In this document: positions 1-11,000 of the stretch, in pieces
Layout of the letters: every line of letters starts with the position of its first letter
How positions within the stretch are numbered: the first letter of the stretch is position 1
Assembly: GCF_000002985.6 (NCBI RefSeq)
Contig: NC_003282.8
Coordinates: forward strand, 15,252,001-15,316,000
Reading direction: 5' to 3'
DNA from: Caenorhabditis elegans
Lineage: Eukaryota > Nematoda > Chromadorea > Rhabditida > Rhabditidae
DNA: 64,000 bases
Notes under the pieces: model-generated
What the model was told of the DNA's origin: nothing
What the model saw: the letters and a program-made list of their open reading frames with translations, nothing else
Databases searched by the model: none
Made by a program: the position numbers and the translations under genes

Positions 1-257
1 ACATTTTTGTTCTTTTTTTTTCAAAAAAAAGGTGTACGCTAAAATGTACATTTTTTGGCGCAACTTACAATTGGAACCAACACATTCAATATCGAATAAA
101 CCATATTGAAAATCGAGAAACTTAGCAAAAGATATCGATAGTTTCCAAACTTAGTAGGATCTTCTGTGAATATTAAGTAAATGAAAAACGGGTTAACCAG
201 GAAAGCCAAGACGCAAAAAGTGGCTGGAAGGTATTGATAAATCCAGTCTTCAAGCAT
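1..257 (-). CDS. srj-type chemoreceptor, first exon (partial gene)
   Basis: This is the 5' end of a seven-transmembrane chemoreceptor of class srj, running off the left edge. The only exon seen is 69-257, starting MLEDWIYQYL and ending in an LVPI motif directly before a GTAAGT donor at 68. Residues 8-30 and 40-60 look like TM1 and TM2, joined by a loop with TEDPTKFGNY. The same exon, with the same splice point after P-I, recurs in the plus-strand pseudogene at 3671, which supports family and phase. SRJ proteins are nematode GPCRs thought to act in chemosensory neurons. The start is the Met of MLEDW, because an upstream in-frame Met would add residues absent from the paralogue. Whether the whole gene is intact cannot be seen. 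Confidence 0.8.
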
Positions 258-3200
258 TTTGAGTAGTGATAATGAATTGTATAGTTGAGACAAGGTATGC
301 ATGTGATAATATAAAACCCCTGAGGTTGTCTGGAATGAAATTTAAACTTGTGAACCGGGAAATAATTTTCCATTACGTCGTGTTTTGTCAACTGTCGAAA
401 ACAGATTTTTGATTAAGAAGAAACGATTGAGCCCAACTACATATGTGGAAGAAAAATGACGTCACACGGCCACCGAGAAAATTGTTTTGTTTTTTTTAAA
501 CAAACGACCGTTTCTACTTGTTTTTATTTATCTATTGGGTGTTTTAAAACTAATGCTATATGGCAGCAATATAATTTATGAAAACAATGGGAGATAACTT
601 TTTTTCGTAGAAAATATTAAAAAAAAAATGATTTTTAAAAACATTTTAGGGCACCCGACATCTTGTGAGTTAAATTTCTATAATATATTTTATGGATTCG
701 AATAAATTATACAAAAGGAACCTGTGAGATGTCGGCTGAAATTTGTTTTGAAAACCCAGGGAGCCAGAGTTTAAATAATGTGGAATCATTTTAAAAGATC
801 GAAAAAATGGGTTTTCAATTTTAATAGCGTCTCGAGAAGATGGATGGTGCTAATATGAAAATATGATAAACCACGAAAGCCGTAACTTGAGAAATAATTA
901 CGGCCGACGTTTCACGGGCCCTCGGTAATTTTTATTATTATTGTTCCTGAACACATTTTCTCCCGTTTCACCTAGTTTATATCAAGAGCATGGTTTGTTT
1001 TCTTACTAATTTGATGTTGCGTGAAGCATACAATTTTTTACAGTTTCATGTATTTATTTTTTACTCATCAAGTTTTATTAATGTTGTTGCAACTGTTTTC
1101 AAGGGTTCAGGGGTACAGCTGTTTTCTGTTTTTTTTTCCAAAGTTTCAAACAAGAAATTCGGCAAACTCTGAAAAAAAAACTATGGGTATTTTTTCAAAT
1201 TCAACACTTTTCACTTATTCAACTTTCTCTGAGAATTCCAATTTGAAAAAAAAAATAAAAAAAAATTTCAAGACTATTTAAAAAAGGGCCAAGCAATTTT
1301 TACCGTTTAAAAAATATGTAATATACAATCAATTTTGTAACTTCAACAATACTTTATCCTGCTGAAGTTGAGTTGAAGATAAATTTTATCATGAACAATT
1401 TTTTTCAGTATTGTGTTTGACAGTACGTTTGGAGAAGTTAAGCGAAGCATACAATTTTTTACAGTTTCATGTTTTTATTTTATACACATCGAGTTTTATT
1501 ATGTATTAGTAATGCTCACGTTGATCAATTGTATGTGGATTTTCTCGGAAATGCAGAAACGAATTTAACTCTCTTCAAAAAACTTTTGAAGGCTGTGAAA
1601 AACTGTAAAAAGTTTGCAAACAGGAAAGGAAATTTATGTGAGGTTTTTCAGAAAATTTAGGAAAATTGTACAATTTCACGATCACTATGATAGTCACCTC
1701 AAATGTTTTGTGATATTCTCTTTTTGTGGCAAAAAAATAGAAAACTCGGAAAAAAATACTCCGTGATCTCCACATTGAGAAACTTTAAAAAAAATTTGAG
1801 AAACGCCAGGACAATTTTCAACTGTTTCATGATTAAGTCATATGAACCCAACTATTAAATCAGTAGTAGATACATTTCAGATCATTAAACAAGACATTAT
1901 GCATTTTTATTTTTGAACTGTTTCATGTTTTCCATTTATACTTCTCTCAAGTTTTAGTAATATTGTAAGGTTGGACATCTCTTGAAAAAAGTCGGCTCTC
2001 GGCGCGCGAGAGGCGAGAGCCGCACAGCACTGTTGGATATTCTAAGAATTGTGCATATTCTAAGAATTCGGCTGCATTCAAGGCAAAATTGTTAGCTTAA
2101 CATTATATACGGTTTCATACAGTTTATATCAAAACTATTTTTGTTTCTTTTTTTTTGATGGAAGCTGATAATGATGAAATTAAAAAAATTTATATGAGCC
2201 TGTAGTTTACAAAGTTTTTATTCTTCTAAAAAAAAGAGAAATAACAAAATATGTTTTAGCAGGAACAATATCATAAAGTTTCGACATTACAAAAGTATGT
2301 ATAATTTCTTATGTTCAACTTTTGTGATAGTGTTCAGAATTAAACATTCTTAAAGTTATCATCACAGCATATGAATGCTTTGGTGGCCACAACACTCGTG
2401 TATAGTTTTACATTTAAAATGTATCTAAATCAGTAAAAAACGCGAGGCAAGTGACCAGAATTTGTAAATAAGTCATAAATCCAATCGCTGTTACAAGGAA
2501 GGCTTGGCAAAATTAGAGATTTACTTGAATTATGCGATTTTTTCTCGAAACTATAAAAAAATTTCGATCAATTTTTGTAAAGTCTTTTCACAAAATTTAG
2601 AATCTTAGACACATTTTGTGCCTATTAAAGAAAAAATTCCAGTTGCTGCTTATATTTGGAAGAATGCCTGTTTCACATTATTAATAAATGAAAGAAGCGA
2701 AATTAATTACCTGATTCTCGTATAACAGAAAAAAAAACTTACACAATGTCCCACATCTTCCGGATCCCGTCATTTAAGATATCTAACGTTTTTTTCTGCT
2801 AAGTTCACATCAGGTAACAAGAAAAATCTGAATTGATTCGTTTGAAAAATTTCTGTTTCACGGTGTATATTTAGTTCAATTGATATTTGAGTTTACAGTA
2901 AGCGCCCTTTCTTTGGTGATTTTACAAAAATATAAGTGTGTTTCAAAACAAGGTTTATCAGAACGCTGACTTATTTCCCAAAGTTAAACAAGTTTTTCTG
3001 ATCTGTTCTGACTTTCACATTTAAAAGTTTTCAAAATCCTGTTAATTGCAACTAGGTCGCCAAATGATAAAGATCACTGACGTTTGAGTAGTTGAAAGCC
3101 CTGTAATATTCTAAACTGGTTCAATCTTTGAATTTGGATCATTGGAATACATGTTAGGACAACAAGGAGCTCGAATCAAAATTTGGAAGATATTATGCCT

Positions 3201-3633
3201 GTGCTTTTTTGTGGAAGTCTTGTTGAGTATGGCGAGAAATTGGGAGTGGAGTGATACAAATTGCTACGATGTGAATTTTCACAACTAGTTGAAACAAAGA
3301 AAAAAAATCAGTGTTTCAAAGTGTCATCAATTACTTTAATAAATTACTTTAAAATCAGTTTTAAAAATTCACACTCTCCCTTACAAAATATTGATTTTTT
3401 TTTTCGAAAAACTGGGATCCGCGATATTTTTAAAATTTAAATAGTAGCTCCTGTTTTGCAGCGTTTCACGGGTCGTTTCACACTATTTTCCTGTGTGATA
3501 GTCTCAGTTGGAGCTCTAATTGGCTGTTTAATACCTCCGGCCGCTCCTGTATAATGCCAAGTTAGCAATTTCAGGAAATCTGGTAGACTTGACAAAATAT
3601 TCCCTCGACTAATTTGACCTACACATATGCTGG
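258..3633. repeat. Intergenic region with short diverged direct repeats
   Basis: No convincing gene is seen. A foldback occupies about 651-737, with CCGACATCT and AGATGTCGG arms; another half-site lies near 902. A diverged repeat built around ACAGTTTCATGT(A/T)TTTATTTT occurs near 1018, 1440 and 1898, giving three direct copies about 420-460 bp apart. A GC-rich imperfect hairpin lies at 1993-2022. The remainder is AT-rich with many GTTTCA/TGAAAC words. The short reading frames here have no recognisable domain. Confidence 0.5.
1993..2022. repeat. GC-rich hairpin
   Basis: CGGCTCTCG at 1993-2001 is the reverse complement of CGAGAGCCG at 2014-2022, with a GC-rich loop that itself repeats CGAGAG. 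It stands out sharply in AT-rich surroundings. Its function is unknown. Confidence 0.6.
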
Positions 3634-3670
3634 TATATAAACCCAATGCAACTTCCGTATCTTGTTAAAC

Positions 3671-5621
3671 ATGCTCGAAAACTGGATCTATGAATACTTT
3701 TATCTTTTGCTTTTTGTCTTTTCTTGTTAATCCTGTGTTCATTTACTTGATTTTCACGGAAAATGCTTCAAAATTTGGCAACTATGGGTATCTTTTGCTG
3801 TTTTTTGCGATGTTCAACATGATCTACTCGGTTGTCAACAATTTGGTTCCAATTGTGAGTAAAGTGTTAATAAAAAATTTTACTGTTTCATAATTACAAA
3901 ATAACTAGGAATATTTTAACTAAAACAGTCTAAAAGCGAAATAGTGATCATGAAATGATTGGCCGACAAAAAATCATATAGTAGAAAAATTGATCAGTTT
4001 ATCATTTATTCACACCCTTATATTACCAACCACTTATTATAACACATTTTTAAAAAATAGCTATGCTCTTAAAGAGTTTCAATGAATGATCGTAGGCTCT
4101 TCACTAACTTCTTAATTTCTACATTTTCAGCTAGTTCATATAAGCGGGGAAAAGTCGTTTTGGCGCTTACTTCTCGTTTGGAATGGAACAAAAATTACAT
4201 TCAGGTTTCTATTAGTGGCAAATGTCTCTATTTTGCTCGAATACTGATTTATTTCACCTAGCTACAGATTACATATAAATATTTAAAGCAGGAGCTGAAA
4301 ATTTAAAAATCGCAAAGAATTGAAAATTGGTGTTTATTTCCAAGCTTAAGCCTATGCCTATGCCTAAGCCTAAGCCTACGGCTAAGCCTAAGCCTAAGCC
4401 TAAGCCTAAAAGTTTTCAGGACATTCATACTTACCGCTACTGCATGTTCCTTATCATCAAACATGGCTGGTTCGTAAAGCTCTCCAATCTTCACAGCCAC
4501 TTCTTGATGCTCCGCGGCTCACTGATTTCCGGAAGCTATGCGATTCTCCTGATCCACTTTATCTATCGATATTTTGTGATCCGAAACTCTACTCTAACCC
4601 AAAAAAACTTCCCATTCTACATGATACTGTCTTTTTTAGTCTTCACAGTGTACTTTGGTATTTGGTATGCTACTTGCTTTTTCCATGGTCTTGCAAATGA
4701 GGATATGCGTCTGTATGTCCGTGAAAATGCTCGTGAAAAATTGGGAATTGAGAGTTTGGATTACAACATGTTGGGCGCCATGTTCAATGAGGTTGGGCTT
4801 GTGAAATTATTGTTGAAAGTTGAAAATTTGTAGAATAAAATTGATGAGACAAAGTTCCGCGGATGGGCAATTGTTGGAATCTGTTCGATTTTGTCAATGG
4901 CTTCTATCATAGTATGCTAGCACGATTGTTGAGGAAGCTTTCGCAGCGGCCGACATCTAACAGGTTTTGTTGTTGAACGTATATTGGCTAGGATGTCTTC
5001 TTTTTTCATGAAAATCCTACATTTTTTTGATAATAGCTAATATGAACGACCGAACGAGTTTTACGTTAATGTTTATTTTGGCGTGAACCTGAAATAGTTA
5101 AAATTTTCAATAGTGGAATTGGCGGCAAAATATATATTTCAACTAGTTGTATTATTTTGTATTATTTTATCAAGTGAATAGTCTTTTCCATAAATTCTCA
5201 ATTATTTGTTTTTACTTTACAGAATGCACATCCTATGCAAATATCAAAAATGCATTTCCAGACTATGAACAAGCTCAACAAGGCTTCCACATCAAGCACC
5301 AGCCTGAAAACTTCCAAATTTCAATTCGAGCTCCTTTGAGCACTAATCGTCCAAACAGTCATCCCAATATTCGTCAGCTTCTCCCCATGCCTCCTCTGTT
5401 GGTACAGCCCTATTTTCGGAATTCAATTGCCTAGGTATTTTTACATTCAAGATTAAACCTACTTATATTTAAAATATGAATATTTCAGAGGATTCAACTA
5501 TTTCGAAGTCAGCGCCCTTGGTTTGTTCTCATTTGTCGACCCAGTTGCAATTATTTTGTGTCTTCCAATATTTCGGAACAGAGTTTTCCGGCTTGGGGGA
5601 CTCAAAACACGGAATGCATAG
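3671..5621 (+). pseudogene. srj-type chemoreceptor pseudogene
   Basis: This is a decayed seven-transmembrane srj receptor gene, colinear with the family. A TATATAAA box at 3634-3641 precedes the Met. Exon 1 is 3671-3854 and starts MLENWIYEY; a frameshift in TM1 moves the rest (FLVNPVFIYLIF, KFGNYGYLLL) into another frame, ending at GTGAGT. A middle exon, 4420-4791, encodes TM3-TM4, including HFIYRYFVIRNSTLT. A short exon from 4834 covers the start of TM5. Exon 5223-5434 encodes TM6 (ALIVQTVIPIFVSFSPC) but has an in-frame stop just before it. The last exon, 5489-5621, ends with DPVAIILCLPIFRNRVF. At least two disabling changes make it a pseudogene. Sequencing error is possible but unlikely given two independent lesions. 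Confidence 0.85.
4347..4409. repeat. Interstitial telomeric repeat (GCCTAA)n
   Basis: About ten units of GCCTAA, including variants GCCTAT and GCCTAC, run along the plus strand. This is the complement of the nematode telomere repeat TTAGGC. The tract ends about 10 bp before the 3' splice site of the srj pseudogene exon at 4420, so it lies inside an intron and takes up most of its 3' end. Confidence 0.9.
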
Positions 5622-5987
5622 ACTGTAGAAAATGCACCTGAAATTTCAAAATCTTAATAATAAGTCGTGTAAGCCTCGAACTGCCAAGCCAAGCGAAACT
5701 CCTACCTAACTTAAAAAGTCCAGATGTGCCCATTTTGCCAGTTTTACCCGAAACACATTGCAACTAGCACAAAATAAAAAGTTTTATTTTCGGAACAACA
5801 TTTTGATATTTAGAACAAAAGTTTCAATTCGGAATTCGGAATGCGGAATCAAATAAGCAGTGAACTAAATGTATATGGTAAAACAGACAAATTTTGAAAA
5901 TCCCTGTTCATTTTTTTTTCGGCGCGGCCATCACAAAACAAGCTAGATCTTTTGATAAAAACCGTTCTTAGACTTAAAATATATTCA

Positions 5988-6138
5988 GATACTTGATGTT
6001 ATTACTTGGTCGCATTTTTTGTGGATCTCGGTTTTTGCCTGCTTTTCACAGAAAATGCGACATAATTCGGCAACTGTATGTTTCTTTTGCTATTTTTTGC
6101 GATGTGACCTATTCGGTGTTAAATGCCGTGAGTCCATT
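5988..6138 (+). pseudogene. Remnant of a second srj first exon
   Basis: Decayed coding matches the srj first exon. A stretch reading as FTENAT, then a stop, then FGN-FLLLFFAM, a frame change, and TYSVLNA precedes a GTAAGA donor at about 6139. It parallels the exon at 3671 and the minus-strand exon at 69-257. No further exons of this copy are recognised downstream, so it is a partial relic of a local tandem duplication. Confidence 0.65.
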
Positions 6139-6727
6139 GGTAAGATCATTTAACAAAAAGTGATAAGATGGTCCGACATCTACCGGTTTCCGCCTTTCCC
6201 GTCTGCTACGATACTTAAAAACTGCACCAGTGAAACAACACATTTCACGCAAAGTCATCGAAATAGCTCACGACATTCATAATTACTGAGGTTGCATGAC
6301 TTTTAGGTTTTTTAATGAAAAAATTGGATTTTCACTTCAATGAAGCTTTTGAGATTTTTTCCAACTTTGCAAAAATTAAATGATTATTTTCAAATTCCCG
6401 CGCAATCTAATGGCCCAGTTTTGGCATTTTTTGTGTTGTCCGGTTAAATTCATTGCACTTTCTTCAATTTTCGCCTAACATTTTTCAATTTTTGTCTAAC
6501 ATAGAAAATGTTGGAATAACTTCACAATTTTTTAAAGATACTTTTTTCGGTCATTTAAAGTTAAATCCTCAAACAATTTTACTGCATCTTCAAATAATAT
6601 TAAAAACAAAAGTTACAAATTTCGAAATATTCTAAAAATTGTCATTTTCTTGATACTTCGGGCAGAAACTTGTTTTTTTTCTCAAGTTTTTGAAAAAATG
6701 TTGAACAACCGGTTTTTATTTCAGTCC

Positions 6728-7648
6728 AACTGAAGTGAAATTAATTTTCAAAAAAAAACGATTTGAAAATCAGCGAAAATTTTCCACTGTTTCGCGTTGC
6801 TTATTTATTTCAGAATAAAGTATTAATTATTATTACCAATTCGTCATGTTTATGCATGTAATTTACATTCAAGGTCATTTAATTTTTTGAGAAAACAAGA
6901 TCGCCGGTTTCACTATCCTCTTAATATCCAATACATCCTTCTCAAAGGGAACACAGAACTGACAAAATAATTATATTTTTCCTATACTAAAAAAAAACTT
7001 TAAAACAATTTTATCAGTCGAATGTTTCATTTTCAGCTTTTTTTTTCAAATTTGTACAATTTTGCATTCATTTTTGCAAAATTTTTTTTCCGCCCACAAT
7101 TTCATTTGCACTGAAATGCGGCTTAAAAACAACGGAGTGTCGTTGCGTTGCGTTTATTTTTGTGCGATCGTATTTTTTCTATAATATGGCGCAGTGCAGT
7201 ACTTATCAAAAACCCAAGGTAATTGTTGTATGCTGGAAAAAATTACATTTTAGGGCACTGTTTCATGTTTGGCATAAAAAAAACGTGTTTTTACATGTTG
7301 TGTCAAAAAAGAGTAGAAGGAATCAGGGGTGTCCGGCAAATCTCAAAATTTGTCGAGCTCGGCAAATTCGGCAATTTTTAGAAAAAAAAATTGAATCGAC
7401 CGGTCTCTGTCTCTAACTAAAGTGCAATTAACGTTCAAAAAACTATTTGAAAATTAGCGAAAATTTTTTACTGTTTCACGTAGTTCATTTATTTTGTGAA
7501 TAAAGTATTAATTATTATTCTCTCGCCGTGTGCTTCATGTCCCCCAATTTATGCATTTAATTTACATTCAAGGTCATTTAATTTTTTGAGAAAACAAAAT
7601 CGCCGGTTTCACTATCCTCTTAATCAATCCAATACATCTTTCTCAAAA
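6728..7648. repeat. Direct duplication upstream of the ELAPOR-like gene
   Basis: A segment of about 230 bp is present twice in direct orientation, near 6728-6955 and 7418-7648. Shared blocks include ATTTGAAAAT(C/T)AGCG, AATAAAGTATTAATTATTAT and TCGCCGGTTTCACTATCC. The 460 bp between the copies is AT-rich and has no recognisable gene. Confidence 0.7.
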
Positions 7649-7654
7649 TGAACA

Positions 7655-8055
7655 CCCATCTGCCTTTAAATAATCCAAAATGCATTTGCATTCTCCTCGT
7701 GTCTCCTTCCCTTTCCGCCTCACGACATCCAATATCGATATTCTGTGGGAGAAGAGGAGATGCTGAAGGCGTGTGATGGAGCAGAGGGGGACAGAGAGGC
7801 GCAGAGAAAAGAGCACGTCTTCTGTTTCTCTAAACCTCCTCATCTCTATATTTTTCAACACAGAGCTTCTCCCTGTCTATATTCTCTTCTAAAAGCGGCT
7901 TTTTCGTTTTTCGGATAATTAAAATCGACTACTGGTCTTCCAAATTGAAAAATGTGGAATCGAATCCGATAGAAATATTCAAAATATACTATTTCTGCCG
8001 TTATTTTTCTACTGATCTCTTATCTTGCTAAGCCGATTTGAGCGCTGATATCATT
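7655..8055 (+). promoter_or_regulatory. Candidate promoter and 5' UTR of the ELAPOR-like gene
   Basis: CT-rich tracts (7690-7900) lie between the upstream duplication and the proposed start at 8056, unlike the surrounding AT-rich spacer. No clear TATA box is visible. The assignment rests on position and composition only. Confidence 0.3.
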
Positions 8056-11000
8056 ATGCTTTGGTAAGATTTTTTTTGATTTTAACCTAAACACGCGAAA
8101 ACTGAAATCTCAAAAAACACGAAGAGATATACTTTCAAAATGAAACAGAGAATTTTTGAAATAATTTTTTTTGAAGAAAAGCTCAAGGAAATATTAGAGA
8201 ATGTGTACAATAAAAATGTTTAACGAAAAACTGAAAATTATATTTCAAATTTTACAAAATTATATCACCATGATTAGCACTAAAAATGCGCACGAAAGTT
8301 CGAGAACAATTCTTATTATTAACTACATAAACAAGAATTGCGTTCGAAAACAATATTATTTAAAAAATAAATGGACAGCTATACTTTCAACATGAAACAG
8401 ATAAAATTTGAACTTTTTTTTGTTTTGAAAAAACTTAACTCATCAACCCTAACGAATAAAATTTGATTACGAACAACTATACTTTTAAATTGAAACAGAA
8501 AAAAAATAATTTAAAACACGTTTTTGTTTTTTTGAGTGGCATTTTAGTTTGTGTGGTTAAATATGGATTTTTACCATAGAAATAGTTTTTGGCACTTTTC
8601 AATGTTTTTGTTCTAAAAAAAACCAGTAATTAAATAACATCACTAATATGCTCATTTTCAAAAATATGTGGCTTTCCTGAAAATGCAACATCTTATATTT
8701 TTCGACAAGTTAAAAAAAACGAACGTAACCACTTATTGCTCAAAAATGTAATTTTCACCTTCAACATGAAACAGAAAAAATTTCAGAACAAAGTTTTTTT
8801 AAACAGATTTATTTGTTTTGGAAACATAGTAGTTTAATAAACATATCTAGTTTCTATGAAAGCTCTTAAAAATTGGTTGTCTTCTGAAAAAAAAAAATTA
8901 GAAAAAAATGTATGTTCAGTAACTAGAAAAAACCACATACCATCCAAAAATCATTTATTTTCCTACAAACTATATGACCATTGTGAAATCTGCGGAACAG
9001 TCGATCTAAAAGTTTCCGGAAAATTTTGAAATGAAAAGAACAGATCATTAAATGTCAAAAAATATGTAAAAGTTTTATTAACATATTGAAACAGTTGTTT
9101 CAGAAAATATGCCAATATTTTTTGTTTGAAATTATACAAAAAAAAAGCAATTTTTGAGGAGAATAATTCGAAAAGATCAAAATTTTTTGTCACAAAACGA
9201 CTGCAATTCACAAGAAATTGAAAAATTTTTTCAAATTTTTCCAGCCAAAATTGAAAAAAATTAGTCAATTTTACAAAAATGTTGGGTTTTTGAAAATATA
9301 ATTCGTCGAAAAAAGGCATCAAATTCAATACATATACGAATGGTATTTAGTATGTTCACCTACTATGTACTAAGAATTGTTAATAAAAGTCTTTTCTTAA
9401 TTATATGCACATTGTGAAACAGAAATATTTTTTTGTAAAGTTGTGAAAAACAGAAGTTCACATTTTTAAACATTTCAATAATTGAGAGAGCTCTAATCCC
9501 AAAATTTTTTAAATAAAAATCAGGTCTTATTATTTTTGAAGCAGAAACCACAAAAAGTGCATTTTTCATTTGTTGACAAAAGAGCAACCTCGCTCTTATT
9601 GGAAAAGTAGATCTACTCGGATTTTTTTATTTTTTTTGATGAGAAAAAAGGGGTGTTTGAGCTTTTTTTCATAATTTCTGTTATTTTAAGCATGGTCAAA
9701 AACTATGGAACAAAGTATGCACATGAAAAGAAAATCTAGATATTTTGAAACAAACAAAGTTTTTACTGTTTCACAAAATACATAAATGTCAGTTTTTTTC
9801 TTGTTTAGCAGTTTAACAGTTAGTAAGCGGCACTAAATACCAAAAAAAAATTTCAGGTTTCATATCACAATTCTCCTCATCATTTCATCATTTATCTCCT
9901 TGATAGCTTCTCAACAAATTTGCACAGATCAAGATTACGAGTTCACGTACACAAACTGTGATGAAAATGGAGAACGGTGGAGAGTTGCGGTGCCACGTGG
10001 CGGAATGCAATGCTCCAATTTACCGACTCCGAGGAGAGGGTTGAATTGCTGTGAGTTTTGGGGTTACTAGTTGTTACGAAAGCACGAATGATATTAAAAT
10101 TTGTTCCAGCATTTTCCTGTGAGCCGGGGCACTATCTCGATTTGGACAGTCAACATTGCCGACCGTGCAATCCTGGATTTTTCAGTCTTGGCGGTGGAAT
10201 CAGATACGAGGAATTCGTAACTCTGCCCAGTGGGTTTTCAGTAGACAATATGGATTCAAATCCAGATGCACAGTTTTCAAATCGACAGAGCCAGGTGGTC
10301 GAGTGTCCTAAAGAGTGAGTTTTTGACATTTGTTGTGCAGCAGACAGCTAACGGGCGCCTCATCAAACAACCTATCGAATAAATTTATTTTTTCTTTAAA
10401 ATTTCTCTACAACCTGAAACATTTGAATTTTTGCAGAGCCGGTTGGGTTGTCAAGGACGGTGAGCTGATCTACATTCCAACACCGTGTGTGTCAAAACTC
10501 TCGTTTTCCGCGAATCTTGTTCGACCTGGATCCGTGGAGTTTACATATAGGTGAGAGGGATTTCGATTTTGCTCATGAAAGGAGAAGCCGCAATAGAGAG
10601 CATATACGTTTGGATTAAATTCAAAATGTGAAACAGTTAAAAATTTTGCTGTTTGGCAAAAAAAAAACTCGGCAACGCCCATGAAAATATTTTTTCGTAA
10701 AATTTTGATTTTACGAAATATCAACTCATGTTTCACTTTCTTCATAAAAGCCAACCAAAAAATATAAAAGTGATAAGAAGTGATACTTTTTCTTTGTGAA
10801 TCCAAAAAACTTTCAGAATGCCCCGTAACAACCGAGCACTTTCCATGCAAGTTGACATTCGAAATGAGCAATGTCAGAGTTACAATGACGTTGCCAAGTC
10901 AATGTTTTTGAAGTATACGAAAAAAGAAAAAGATGAGGAGGAGAAGAACGGGGACTGGCGGAAACGGAGGATTGAGTTGAAGAGTGGAGCCAATGTAATT

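Noticed and set aside
4303-4500. Arg/Leu-rich minus-strand peptide
   Set aside because: It is translation of the TTAGGC telomere-type repeat, not a gene.
8963-9587. Phe/Lys-rich minus-strand frames of 121 and 74 residues
   Set aside because: AT-rich intronic sequence of the ELAPOR-like gene; composition is biased and no domain or splice structure is present.
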